A DNA stretch of 19,558 nucleotides from an uncultured Collinsella sp. GTDB lineage: Bacteria > Actinomycetota > Coriobacteriia > Coriobacteriales > Coriobacteriaceae. Shown here piece by piece: positions 1 through 6,584 of this stretch; position 1 is the first letter of the stretch; each line of letters opens with the position of its first letter. The notes under the pieces are model-generated. The model was not told the DNA's origin and ran no database searches. It worked only from the letters and a program-made list of their open reading frames with translations. Where the stretch lies: assembly GCA_902494245.1 (NCBI GenBank), contig CABUSR010000033.1, positions 1 through 19,558 of the forward strand, in the 5' to 3' direction. A program made the translations under genes and the position numbers.

Positions 1-330
1 CGCGCCAAACTTAATATGGCGGTTGCAGATGATGCACGGGTTGGGCGTCAGCCCCTCCTGGTAGGCGGTCACGAAGCGCTCGATAACATTGCGGTCGAAG
101 GTCTGCTGTAGGTCGAGCACATGGTGGGGTATCCCCAGGCGCTCGGCGACGGCCTTTGCATCGGCGATGTCGCGATCGACCTTACTCATGCCCGTGACGG
201 GATCGGGCGCGGGACAGGTGAGGCGCATGGTGGCGCCGACGCATTCGTAGCCCTGGCTTTTGAGCAGGTACGCAGTCACGCTGGAATCGACGCCGCCGCT
301 CATGGCGACGAGCACGCGCTTGTTGTGCAT
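1..330 (-). CDS. mnmA: tRNA-specific 2-thiouridylase MnmA, N-terminal part (cut by window edge)
   Basis: MnmA activates U34 of Lys, Glu and Gln tRNAs with ATP and inserts sulfur relayed from a cysteine desulfurase, acting in the cytoplasm. The 110 codons visible begin MHNKRVLVAMSGGVDSSV; the PP-loop SGGVDSS lies at residues 11-17. The last residues read TPNPCIICNRHIKFG, the conserved block carrying the first catalytic cysteine, here C102, the same number as in E. coli MnmA. The start at 330 is supported by AAGGAG (complement of 340-345) nine bases upstream. The gene continues past base 1, so the second catalytic cysteine and the C-terminal domains are not seen. It follows cysK on the same strand but is separated from it by an intrinsic terminator, so it probably has its own promoter. 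Cysteine supply, tRNA thiolation and an IscR-like regulator together form a sulfur-metabolism neighbourhood. The identification is secure. Confidence 0.95.
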   Translation of the reverse strand, partial: MHNKRVLVAMSGGVDSSVTAYLLKSQGYECVGATMRLTCPAPDPVTGMSKVDRDIADAKAVAERLGIPHHVLDLQQTFDRNVIERFVTAYQEGLTPNPCIICNRHIKFGA

Positions 331-359
331 GGGGAGGTTCTCCTTGGTGGCATGTGGCC

Positions 360-398
360 AAAAAAGAAAAGCGGCGCGGGAGGCTGGTTCCGCGCCGC
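360..398 (-). terminator. Intrinsic terminator after cysK
   Basis: Read on the minus strand this is a perfect 9-bp GC stem, GCGGCGCGG / CCGCGCCGC (390-398 with 371-379), a 10-base loop, then the tract TTTTCTTTTTT (370-360). It lies about 110 bases downstream of the cysK stop and just before the mnmA ribosome-binding site, so it should uncouple the two genes. Confidence 0.85.
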
Positions 399-402
399 AG
401 AC

Positions 403-411
403 ATTGTAGCA
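403..411 (-). promoter_or_regulatory. Candidate extended -10 promoter for mnmA
   Basis: The minus strand reads TGCTACAAT, an extended -10 element (TGn plus TACAAT, the latter at 403-408). No good -35 hexamer is seen 16-18 bases upstream. Transcription would begin near 396, inside the cysK terminator hairpin, giving a leader of about 65 bases. It is inferred mainly because the terminator isolates mnmA from cysK. Confidence 0.35.
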
Positions 412-509
412 AGTTCGGACGTCTCGTGGGACACCCTGATGGGATGGGCTCAGGCTACCGGGAGAGGGGAGACCGGTTCGCCCTGGGCTCAACCTATGGG
501 CGACGGGCC

Positions 510-1448
<939 letters not shown>

Positions 1449-1506
1449 GGTGAACCTCCAAAGTGTTCAAGTTGCTGGTTGCCGTGTGGTTTCACGGTGC
1501 GTGTAG

Positions 1507-1546
1507 CAGCTAAACCCATAAACCTTATAGGTTGTTCGTTTAGCTG
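1507..1546. repeat. Nested 40-bp palindrome in the cysK leader (candidate operator or hairpin)
   Basis: The outer arms CAGCTAAAC (1507-1515) and GTTTAGCTG (1538-1546) are perfect complements. Inside, almost on the same centre, AACCT (1521-1525) and AGGTT (1529-1533) flank TAT. If cysK transcription starts near 1549 this lies at the 5' end of its mRNA, so it could be a DNA-binding site for the adjacent Rrf2 protein or an RNA hairpin. The symmetry is directly seen; the role is inferred. Confidence 0.6.
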
Positions 1547-1555
1547 TTGGGAAGC

Positions 1556-1584
1556 ATACTAGACACTAAAGCCTAGTAATGCAA
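1556..1584 (-). promoter_or_regulatory. Candidate cysK promoter with embedded inverted repeat
   Basis: On the minus strand TTGCAT (complement of 1579-1584) and TAGTAT (complement of 1556-1561) are exactly 17 bases apart. The inverted repeat TACTAG (1557-1562) / CTAGTA (1573-1578) fills the spacer and overlaps the -10, the classic position of a repressor site. The hexamers are only moderate matches to the housekeeping consensus. Confidence 0.5.
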
Positions 1585-1637
1585 TAGGAAATAGAAGATT
1601 ATTACGAGCTGATTAACCATCTTGACCGGAACGGGTA

Positions 1638-1665
1638 TTTTCAAAACCAATTTTTCGGCTAGAAT
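1638..1665 (+). promoter_or_regulatory. Candidate promoter of the Rrf2-family regulator
   Basis: TTTTCA (1638-1643) and TAGAAT (1660-1665) are separated by 16 bases, placing the transcription start near 1672, about 30 bases before the ATG. It lies in the most AT-rich part of the intergenic region. No biochemical support is available; the -35 is a weak match. Confidence 0.4.
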
Positions 1666-1701
1666 TTCTACGGACTAAATGACCGAAAGGCAGCACTATA
1701 C

Positions 1702-2130
1702 ATGTTGGTTTCTACAAAGGGCAGATATGCCCTGCGCGTTATGGTCGATCTGGCCGAGCACCAGGCGGCCGGTCGCATCCCGCTCAAAGAGATCGCGGCG
1801 CGACAGGGGATTTCCGAGAAATATCTCGAGAACATCTTGGCTACGCTCGTGCGCGCCAACATGCTTTCGGGCATGCGCGGCAAGGGCGGCGGCTACGTGC
1901 TCACGCGCCCGCCCGAGCAGTACACGGTGGGCGAGATCCTGCGCCTGACCGAGGGTAGTCTGGCGCCGGTCGCCTGCCTGGATGGCGACTGCAAAGGCTG
2001 CTCGCGTTCGGATGAGTGCCCCACGCTTGACGTGTGGAAGAACCTTGACAAGCTCATCAACGACTACCTCGACGGTGTGACGCTCGATCAACTTGTCGCC
2101 CCCAACCATGGCTACGACTACGTCATCTAA
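1702..2130 (+). CDS. Rrf2/IscR-family transcriptional regulator with four cysteines
   Basis: This is a 142-residue Rrf2-family DNA-binding protein. It begins MLVSTKGRYALRVMVDLA, typical of the family, with the winged helix-turn-helix at about residues 25-68, including ISEKYLENIL and the wing RGKGGGYVLTR. Cysteines 92, 97, 100 and 106 sit where IscR carries its [2Fe-2S] ligands (C92, C98 and C104 in E. coli), so an Fe-S or thiol sensor is likely; CymR, the cysteine-metabolism branch, normally lacks them. The spacing C-x4-C-x2-C-x5-C has one cysteine more than IscR. The gene is divergent from cysK, with mnmA beyond it. A weak GAAAGG (1685-1690) precedes the ATG by 11 bases. Family assignment is firm; whether it acts as an IscR or CymR equivalent, and whether it binds the inverted repeats upstream, is inferred. 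Confidence 0.93.
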   Translation: MLVSTKGRYALRVMVDLAEHQAAGRIPLKEIAARQGISEKYLENILATLVRANMLSGMRGKGGGYVLTRPPEQYTVGEILRLTEGSLAPVACLDGDCKGCSRSDECPTLDVWKNLDKLINDYLDGVTLDQLVAPNHGYDYVI

Positions 2131-2200
2131 CCCACACCTGTCATTTGGGGACGGGGTGGAAATGGTAGATTCTCTCGCCCTTTGAGACTTGACAAATAAG

Positions 2201-2237
2201 AAGGCCGCCCATTTTTGCGATGGGCGGCCTTCGTTTT
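2201..2237 (+). terminator. Bidirectional intrinsic terminator between rrf2 and the holin-like gene
   Basis: A perfect 12-bp stem, AAGGCCGCCCAT (2201-2212) with ATGGGCGGCCTT (2220-2231), has a 7-base loop and is followed on the plus strand by CGTTTT. On the minus strand the stem is followed by a weaker CTTATTT. The two converging genes end at 2130 and 2273, so it can serve both. Confidence 0.85.
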
Positions 2238-2272
2238 GGGCTGTTGAGACGGACACGGCCGGAATGGCCGTT

Positions 2273-2638
2273 TTAGTCCTCGGCGATGCTGTCGAGGATG
2301 CTGCGCGTGATGGACACCAGGATGCTGCCCATAAAGGCCGATCCAAAGCTGGCGATGGAGATGCCGACGCCCAGCAGGTTGACCGACAGGTAACTCGCGA
2401 GCTCAAGCATAAAGCTGTTGACGACAAGCTGGAAAATGCCCAGCGTAATGATCGTGAGCGGCAGCGAGATGACCGTCAGGAACGGTTTGACGAACGAATC
2501 GACGATGTTCAGGAACAGTCCCACAAAGGCAAAGCAGACCCAGGTCTCGGCAAAGCCGAAGGGTTGGATACCGGGAACGAGGAACGTGGCGATTGCGATG
2601 GCGATCGAGGTGAAGAGCCAGTTAAGCATAAAGCGCAT
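2273..2638 (-). CDS. Small four-helix membrane protein, phage-holin superfamily IV (DUF360) type
   Basis: The 121-residue product is strongly hydrophobic, with four likely membrane helices at about residues 5-23, 29-47, 53-77 and 83-112. The stretch FLTVISLPLTIITLGIFQLV is typical of the PF04020 family, often annotated as phage holin family protein or YvlD-like. The name comes from distant similarity to mycobacteriophage holins; chromosomal members have no established lytic role, and no endolysin or other phage gene is nearby, so a housekeeping envelope protein is more likely. The start is supported by AAAGGA eight bases upstream on the minus strand. It converges on the Rrf2 gene and has no obvious functional partner here. 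Confidence 0.85.
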   Translation of the reverse strand: MRFMLNWLFTSIAIAIATFLVPGIQPFGFAETWVCFAFVGLFLNIVDSFVKPFLTVISLPLTIITLGIFQLVVNSFMLELASYLSVNLLGVGISIASFGSAFMGSILVSITRSILDSIAED

Positions 2639-2826
2639 GGCGTGAATCCTTTCTTGCGCCGGGGTTGCTGGCGTCGCGTGAAGCGGCTTGCGGCGGCGAC
2701 CTGGATGGTTGCGCGGGCGCGCCGCGGTGTTTGGGCGCCCATTGTCTCAAATATTCGTGGAGCTTACGTGCGCATACGGTTTCTAAACGGCGTTCGTCCT
2801 GAAAAACGCGCCGCTGGCAGAGAGTC

Positions 2827-2857
2827 TTGTCGCTTTAGTTTGGTGGTGTGCTACACT
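2827..2857 (+). promoter_or_regulatory. Candidate promoter for the TrpR-like gene
   Basis: TTGTCG (2827-2832) is followed after 19 bases by TACACT (2852-2857), preceded by TGC to form an extended -10. The long spacer is tolerable with an extended -10. The predicted start near 2864 gives a leader of about 100 bases. Confidence 0.55.
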
Positions 2858-2862
2858 GCTAC

Positions 2863-2915
2863 GGGCAAAAGCCACAGGCGTTGCCCTATTGCATAGAACG
2901 GGCGAACGATGCCCG
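2863..2915 (+). other. Tandem hairpins in the leader of the TrpR-like gene
   Basis: The first hairpin pairs GGGCAA (2863-2868) with TTGCCC (2881-2886) and contains a smaller GCC-ACA-GGC inside. The second pairs CGGGC (2899-2903) with GCCCG (2911-2915) around a 7-base loop. No U-tract follows, so neither is an intrinsic terminator. A leader regulatory role is possible but unsupported. Confidence 0.35.
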
Positions 2916-2962
2916 ATGTCAGTATCAACTTCGATGCCTTTTGGCGGGTTTGGCGGTGATCG

Positions 2963-3262
2963 ATGAATATCGAGAACATGTTTGACAAGCCTGATGTCAA
3001 GCAGCTGGTCCACGCATTTAGCCTTTTGGACGACGAGAAGGATATCCAGGCGTTTTTGACCGATATCTGCACGCCGCGCGAGATTTGCGACCTTTCTCAG
3101 CGTTTGCAGGTTGCGCGCTATTTGGACGAGGGCGAGCCTTATGTTGAGGTTCAGGCCCGTACCGGCGCTTCGTCCACCACGGTGAGCCGTGTTTCCAAGG
3201 CGCTCAACGGCGAGTACGGTGGCTACCGCAAGATCCTCATCAAGCTGGAGGATGGCGAGTAG
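2963..3262 (+). CDS. TrpR-like DNA-binding protein, YerC/YecD family
   Basis: The 99-residue product matches the short TrpR/YerC/YecD family in length and layout: an N-terminal helical part, LTDICTPREICDLSQRLQVARYL at 32-54, then the helix-turn-helix at about 59-81 (PYVEVQARTGASSTTVSRVSKAL), ending YGGYRKILIKLEDGE. The TASxxTVSR-like recognition helix is typical. In some Firmicutes members are predicted to regulate histidine biosynthesis (HisR), but no amino-acid biosynthesis gene is present here, so the target is unknown. The ATG at 2963 has only a weak GGCGGTGAT upstream; a nearer GTG at 2956 is out of frame. An intrinsic terminator follows, so it is probably transcribed alone, ahead of the addBA genes. 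Confidence 0.9.
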   Translation: MNIENMFDKPDVKQLVHAFSLLDDEKDIQAFLTDICTPREICDLSQRLQVARYLDEGEPYVEVQARTGASSTTVSRVSKALNGEYGGYRKILIKLEDGE

Positions 3263-3289
3263 GCCAACGGCAACATTGAATTACGAAGA

Positions 3290-3314
3290 ACCGTCCCTCC
3301 GGGGGCGGTTTTTT
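3290..3314 (+). terminator. Intrinsic terminator after the TrpR-like gene
   Basis: ACCGTCCC (3290-3297) pairs with GGGGCGGT (3302-3309), including one G-U pair, around a TCCG tetraloop, and runs into six T residues (3309-3314). It lies 27 bases after the stop. Its T-tract merges into the following long inverted repeat. Confidence 0.88.
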
Positions 3315-3400
3315 GATCCCCTGGGGACGGAGGAAAACGGATCACTGGGTTAGACTGACCCCCTCGGTGATCCGTTTTCCTCCGTCCTCAAGGGATCAAA
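3312..3400. repeat. 89-base inverted repeat (34-nt arms), REP-like or miniature element candidate
   Basis: The left arm, 3312-3345, starts TTTGATCCCCTGGGG and ends AAAACGGATCAC. The right arm, 3367-3400, starts GTGATCCGTTTT and ends AAGGGATCAAA. The arms match at 32 of 34 positions; one mismatch becomes a G-U pair in RNA. The 21-base loop (3346-3366) can itself fold, since GGGTTAG and CTGACCC are nearly complementary. It sits between a terminator and the AddB-like gene and encodes nothing recognisable. There is no run of T after the right arm, so it is not a standard terminator. A dispersed palindromic repeat is the likeliest reading. Confidence 0.75.
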
Positions 3401-3428
3401 TCTGTTGGCGTGGGGCAAATCTGTCCGC

Positions 3429-3458
3429 TTGGGCGGGTAGGATGGATGCATTGATTAT
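3429..3458 (+). promoter_or_regulatory. Weak candidate promoter for the addBA pair
   Basis: TTGGGC (3429-3434) and GATTAT (3453-3458) are 18 bases apart and 25 bases upstream of the AddB ATG. An alternative -10 is TAGGAT at 3438-3443. The upstream terminator implies that a promoter exists hereabouts, but neither match is strong. Confidence 0.25.
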
Positions 3459-3482
3459 TGCGAACAGTTTGAGCGGAGGACC

Positions 3483-6400
3483 ATGCCTGTTCGAATCTAT
3501 ACCACCAATGCCGGCACGGATTTGAGCGACGCCGAGGCGGCGCTGCTTGCCGACCTTATTGCCCGCCATGGACGTGCCGTTTTGCTGGCGTCTACGTTTG
3601 CCGAGCTCGATCTGTGCCGTCATGGTGCGGCGGAAGCCGGCATTTCGCTGGGTATCGACTACAAGACACCCGCATCGTGGCTTCGCTCGCTTTGGGAGCT
3701 TTTGGGCGACGGGCGCGGTTTCGTCGACAACCTGCAGCGCCAGATGCTGTTCTCGGACATGGTCACGCGTCTCGACGATGCCGACCTGCAGCCGCTTTCG
3801 CGCAGCCAGGGCACGGTGCGCATGCTTGCGCGCATGGCCCGCGATGTGCTGCCGGGTGTGGCGGGGACGACGGCCGAGCGATGCGGTGGCAACAATTGCC
3901 AGCCTGAGCCAAAAAGCGATGCCGAGGCTCGTGTGTTTGAGCTTTTGCGTGCCTACGCGGGCGGTTTGGACCGTCGAGATATGGTCGAGCCCTGCGAGGC
4001 AGCCGACATTATGGCCGGTGCCCTGGCCGATAGCCTGCCGGCGTGCGCCCGCGCCGTATGCGTGCGCGGTACCACGTCGTTTACGCACGGTCTACTCGAG
4101 CTGCTGTCTGCCGTGGCGAACAATGGGGGAGAGGTCGTCGTGCTGCTTGCCCGCGAGCAGGCGGCGATGCGCGAGGAGCTTGCCACGGCATTTGATGCCC
4201 GCGGTGTGCTGTTTGAGATCGCGCCGCTGGGGGAGGACGCCGTCGCGTCTGATGTCGCTTGCGGGGCCGCCGCTCAGCCTGCCTTTATTGAGGTCGCCGG
4301 CCCCCATGCCCGTGCTCATGTCTATGCGGACGCCATCGATAAGTTGGTGAAAGCGCACAAGGAGTCCAAGGCCGATAAAGCTACTGCAACGCCCGCCGAC
4401 CCCGTGCGCGTGCTCGTCGTTTCTGCCCGGGCACCCCAGCTGTTCGGCGAGCTCGCCGCCCGTTTGGCGGCGCGTCACATTGCGGCCGAGACGACTGAGT
4501 TCACGGCGTTTTCCCAGTCCATCGCGGGCAGGCAGTTTACGGCGCTCGCCAACCTGATCGAGCGTATGAAAGCCGCCGACGAGGGCACCGCTTCCAAGAC
4601 TGAGTGGTGGCCCGCGCCGGAGCTTACCGACTGGATCTACAGTCCGCTTTCGGGCGCTGATGCCGTCAATGCCCGTACCTTCGATAAGAATATGCGTCTC
4701 TCGCGCAGCAAGACTACCGCGGGCGTCAAGAGCCTGCTGCAGAGCGTTCAGGGCCAGGTGAGGGGCGCGCGCAAGGCGACGAGCGACGATAACTGGTTTA
4801 AGAACGTACCGTGTGTGGTCTCGGACGTGTTCCAGGCGCTGTGGCGTGACAAGCCCGTGACGGCGCTTAAGGCCATGCTTGCCGTTGCCGAGGCGTTGCC
4901 CGATCGCGCTCTAGGCGGCCTTGACGGCCAGGCCCGTCGCCAGGCAGAGACGGCTTTGCTGCGCCATGCCATCGACATCCTTATGAACGATGCTCGCGCG
5001 CTCGACGTGTCGCAGGCCGCGACCGTGCCGGTTCTCGACGGCGTTCGAACCAAGGTGGACAAGCGCAGTACCGCCTACGATTACGAGACCTACGAGGTCG
5101 ACCGCGCGCCGCGCGCCCAGGTGCGCTTTGCGTCGCTTGCCGATGCGGCAGCCCTGCGCCCCGATAGCTACGATGCCGTGCTGTTTGCCGACGTCGATCT
5201 GGACAGTTATCCGCTCTCGCACGAGGAGGGACCGCTGGCCACGCTGACGGCCAAGCTGGGGCGCAGCGGCGTGACGCTTGAGCCCGCGGCCCTGCTGCGC
5301 GTGCGCTTTGGCCGCGCGATGCAGGCGGCGCGCGGCCCCGTTGTGCTCGCCCGCGTGACCCACGATCGCCAGGCGCGCGAGTGCTACCCGGCTGCCGTGT
5401 GGACCGAGCTGCGGGCGCACGCCGAGGCCACTGGCGCCGCCAAGGTTGCGTGCGTGGGCGAGGGCGGTGTCGTCGCCGATTTTGATCCAGCGGCAGGCGA
5501 GGGCCTCAAGCGCGAGCGCGTAGCATGCGAGGCTCCTCAGCATTTGAGCGAGACGGCTGTGCCGTACCTGGTCCTGCGCCGCCGCGATGGCGAGGGCGAG
5601 AACGCGCCGCTCGTGCCGCGTCTGACGTCCGCCTCGCAGATTGAGGCGTACTCGACATGCCCGCTGTGCTGGTTCGTTTCGTATCGCGTGAAGCCCCAGT
5701 CCATCGACGCGGGCTTTGGCAACATGGAGAAGGGCAACTTTGTCCACGACGTGCTGGAGCACCTGCATGCCCGCCTGCCCCAGGAGGGCATGGAGCGCGT
5801 GACGCCCGAGAATCTGCCGCGCGCTCAGGAGCTGCTGCGCGAGGTCTTTGACGAGACGTTGGCCGAGCACGCCGGCAAGCGAGGCACGGAGGGCCCGCTG
5901 GTGCCGCTCTCTGCGGTGGAGGAGCGCCAGGTTGCCGAGATCTTGCCGCAGTTGGAGGGCGTGCTAGCCTACGAGTCCGAGGCGCTTGCCCCCTTTGCCC
6001 CGCGTTACCTGGAGTTCGCCTTCAACGAGCTCAAGGTCGAGTATGCCGGTTGGCCGCTCGGCGGGCGCATCGACCGCGTGGACGTGGACGCCGAGAATCG
6101 TGCCGTGGTGATCGACTACAAGCATCGCACGGGCGTTGAGGAGTTTAAGCTCGCCGACCCTACGGTGCGCGACGAGGAATCGGGCACGGCGCCCATCGAC
6201 GACCCGCGCTGGCTGCCGCCCCATACCCAGACACTCATCTACGCGCAGGCCATGCGTCGGGCGCTGGGCCTAGATACCCGTGCTGCGCTCTATTTCTCGA
6301 CCAAGGGCGGCAAGCCCGCGCTGCGCGGCGCGGCGAGTGCCGAGTTACTCGAGGAAGAGCGTGGTGACGGTCACATCCCGGGCCTCAAGAAGGGCTTTCC

Positions 6401-6581
6401 TGGCGAGGGAGGCAGCATGGACTTCGATGCGCTGCTCGACCGCGTGGAGACTGGCATTGCCGAGCGCCTGCGCGAGCTCGAGGCGGGCGACGTCGCCGCT
6501 GTCGATCCGACGTCGGCGCAGGCCGCGCATGCGCGCTGCTTGTATAACCACGAAGGAACGTTTGTAAGGAGGGACGTGTAG
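3483..6581 (+). CDS. addB: AddB/RexB-like PD-(D/E)XK nuclease subunit
   Basis: The 1032-residue protein is read as the AddB-like partner of the helicase-nuclease encoded next, which would process double-strand breaks for recombination. The C-terminal third is a RecB-type nuclease: SASQIEAYSTCPLCWF at about 716-731, H755 in GNFVHDVLEHLH, D864 in GRIDRVD, D878 and K880 in VIDYKHR, and Q916/Y920 in QTLIYAQ. The N-terminal two thirds are too divergent to assign by eye but correspond to the inactivated helicase-like region of AddB. No Walker A motif is present near the N-terminus, where B. subtilis AddB has one. Of the four AddB iron-sulfur cysteines, only the first (C726 or C729) and one C-terminal cysteine (C1019, in ARCLYNHEGTF) are evident. 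The start has GGAGG five bases upstream. The stop is three bases before the addA ATG. The fold and partner are confident; the exact subfamily is not. Confidence 0.82.
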   Translation: MPVRIYTTNAGTDLSDAEAALLADLIARHGRAVLLASTFAELDLCRHGAAEAGISLGIDYKTPASWLRSLWELLGDGRGFVDNLQRQMLFSDMVTRLDDADLQPLSRSQGTVRMLARMARDVLPGVAGTTAERCGGNNCQPEPKSDAEARVFELLRAYAGGLDRRDMVEPCEAADIMAGALADSLPACARAVCVRGTTSFTHGLLELLSAVANNGGEVVVLLAREQAAMREELATAFDARGVLFEIAPLGEDAVASDVACGAAAQPAFIEVAGPHARAHVYADAIDKLVKAHKESKADKATATPADPVRVLVVSARAPQLFGELAARLAARHIAAETTEFTAFSQSIAGRQFTALANLIERMKAADEGTASKTEWWPAPELTDWIYSPLSGADAVNARTFDKNMRLSRSKTTAGVKSLLQSVQGQVRGARKATSDDNWFKNVPCVVSDVFQALWRDKPVTALKAMLAVAEALPDRALGGLDGQARRQAETALLRHAIDILMNDARALDVSQAATVPVLDGVRTKVDKRSTAYDYETYEVDRAPRAQVRFASLADAAALRPDSYDAVLFADVDLDSYPLSHEEGPLATLTAKLGRSGVTLEPAALLRVRFGRAMQAARGPVVLARVTHDRQARECYPAAVWTELRAHAEATGAAKVACVGEGGVVADFDPAAGEGLKRERVACEAPQHLSETAVPYLVLRRRDGEGENAPLVPRLTSASQIEAYSTCPLCWFVSYRVKPQSIDAGFGNMEKGNFVHDVLEHLHARLPQEGMERVTPENLPRAQELLREVFDETLAEHAGKRGTEGPLVPLSAVEERQVAEILPQLEGVLAYESEALAPFAPRYLEFAFNELKVEYAGWPLGGRIDRVDVDAENRAVVIDYKHRTGVEEFKLADPTVRDEESGTAPIDDPRWLPPHTQTLIYAQAMRRALGLDTRAALYFSTKGGKPALRGAASAELLEEERGDGHIPGLKKGFPGEGGSMDFDALLDRVETGIAERLRELEAGDVAAVDPTSAQAAHARCLYNHEGTFVRRDV

Positions 6582-6584
6582 ACC

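Larger units (their letters stand above)
2639..2962. other. Intergenic region between divergent genes, no gene seen
   Basis: These 324 bases separate the divergent holin-like and TrpR-like genes. The first half is GC-rich with nothing recognisable apart from the ribosome-binding site of the minus-strand gene. The second half holds a good plus-strand promoter near 2852 and two small hairpins in the resulting leader. Open frames crossing it lack plausible starts or recognisable protein character. Confidence 0.6.

Noticed and set aside
1449..1701. A T-box or SAM riboswitch ahead of cysK
   Set aside because: The region shows simple palindromes only; no T-box consensus, specifier arrangement or terminator-antiterminator pair was seen.
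2273..2638. A prophage remnant suggested by the holin-like gene
   Set aside because: No endolysin, integrase, structural gene or attachment site is nearby; PF04020-type proteins are commonly chromosomal and not lytic.
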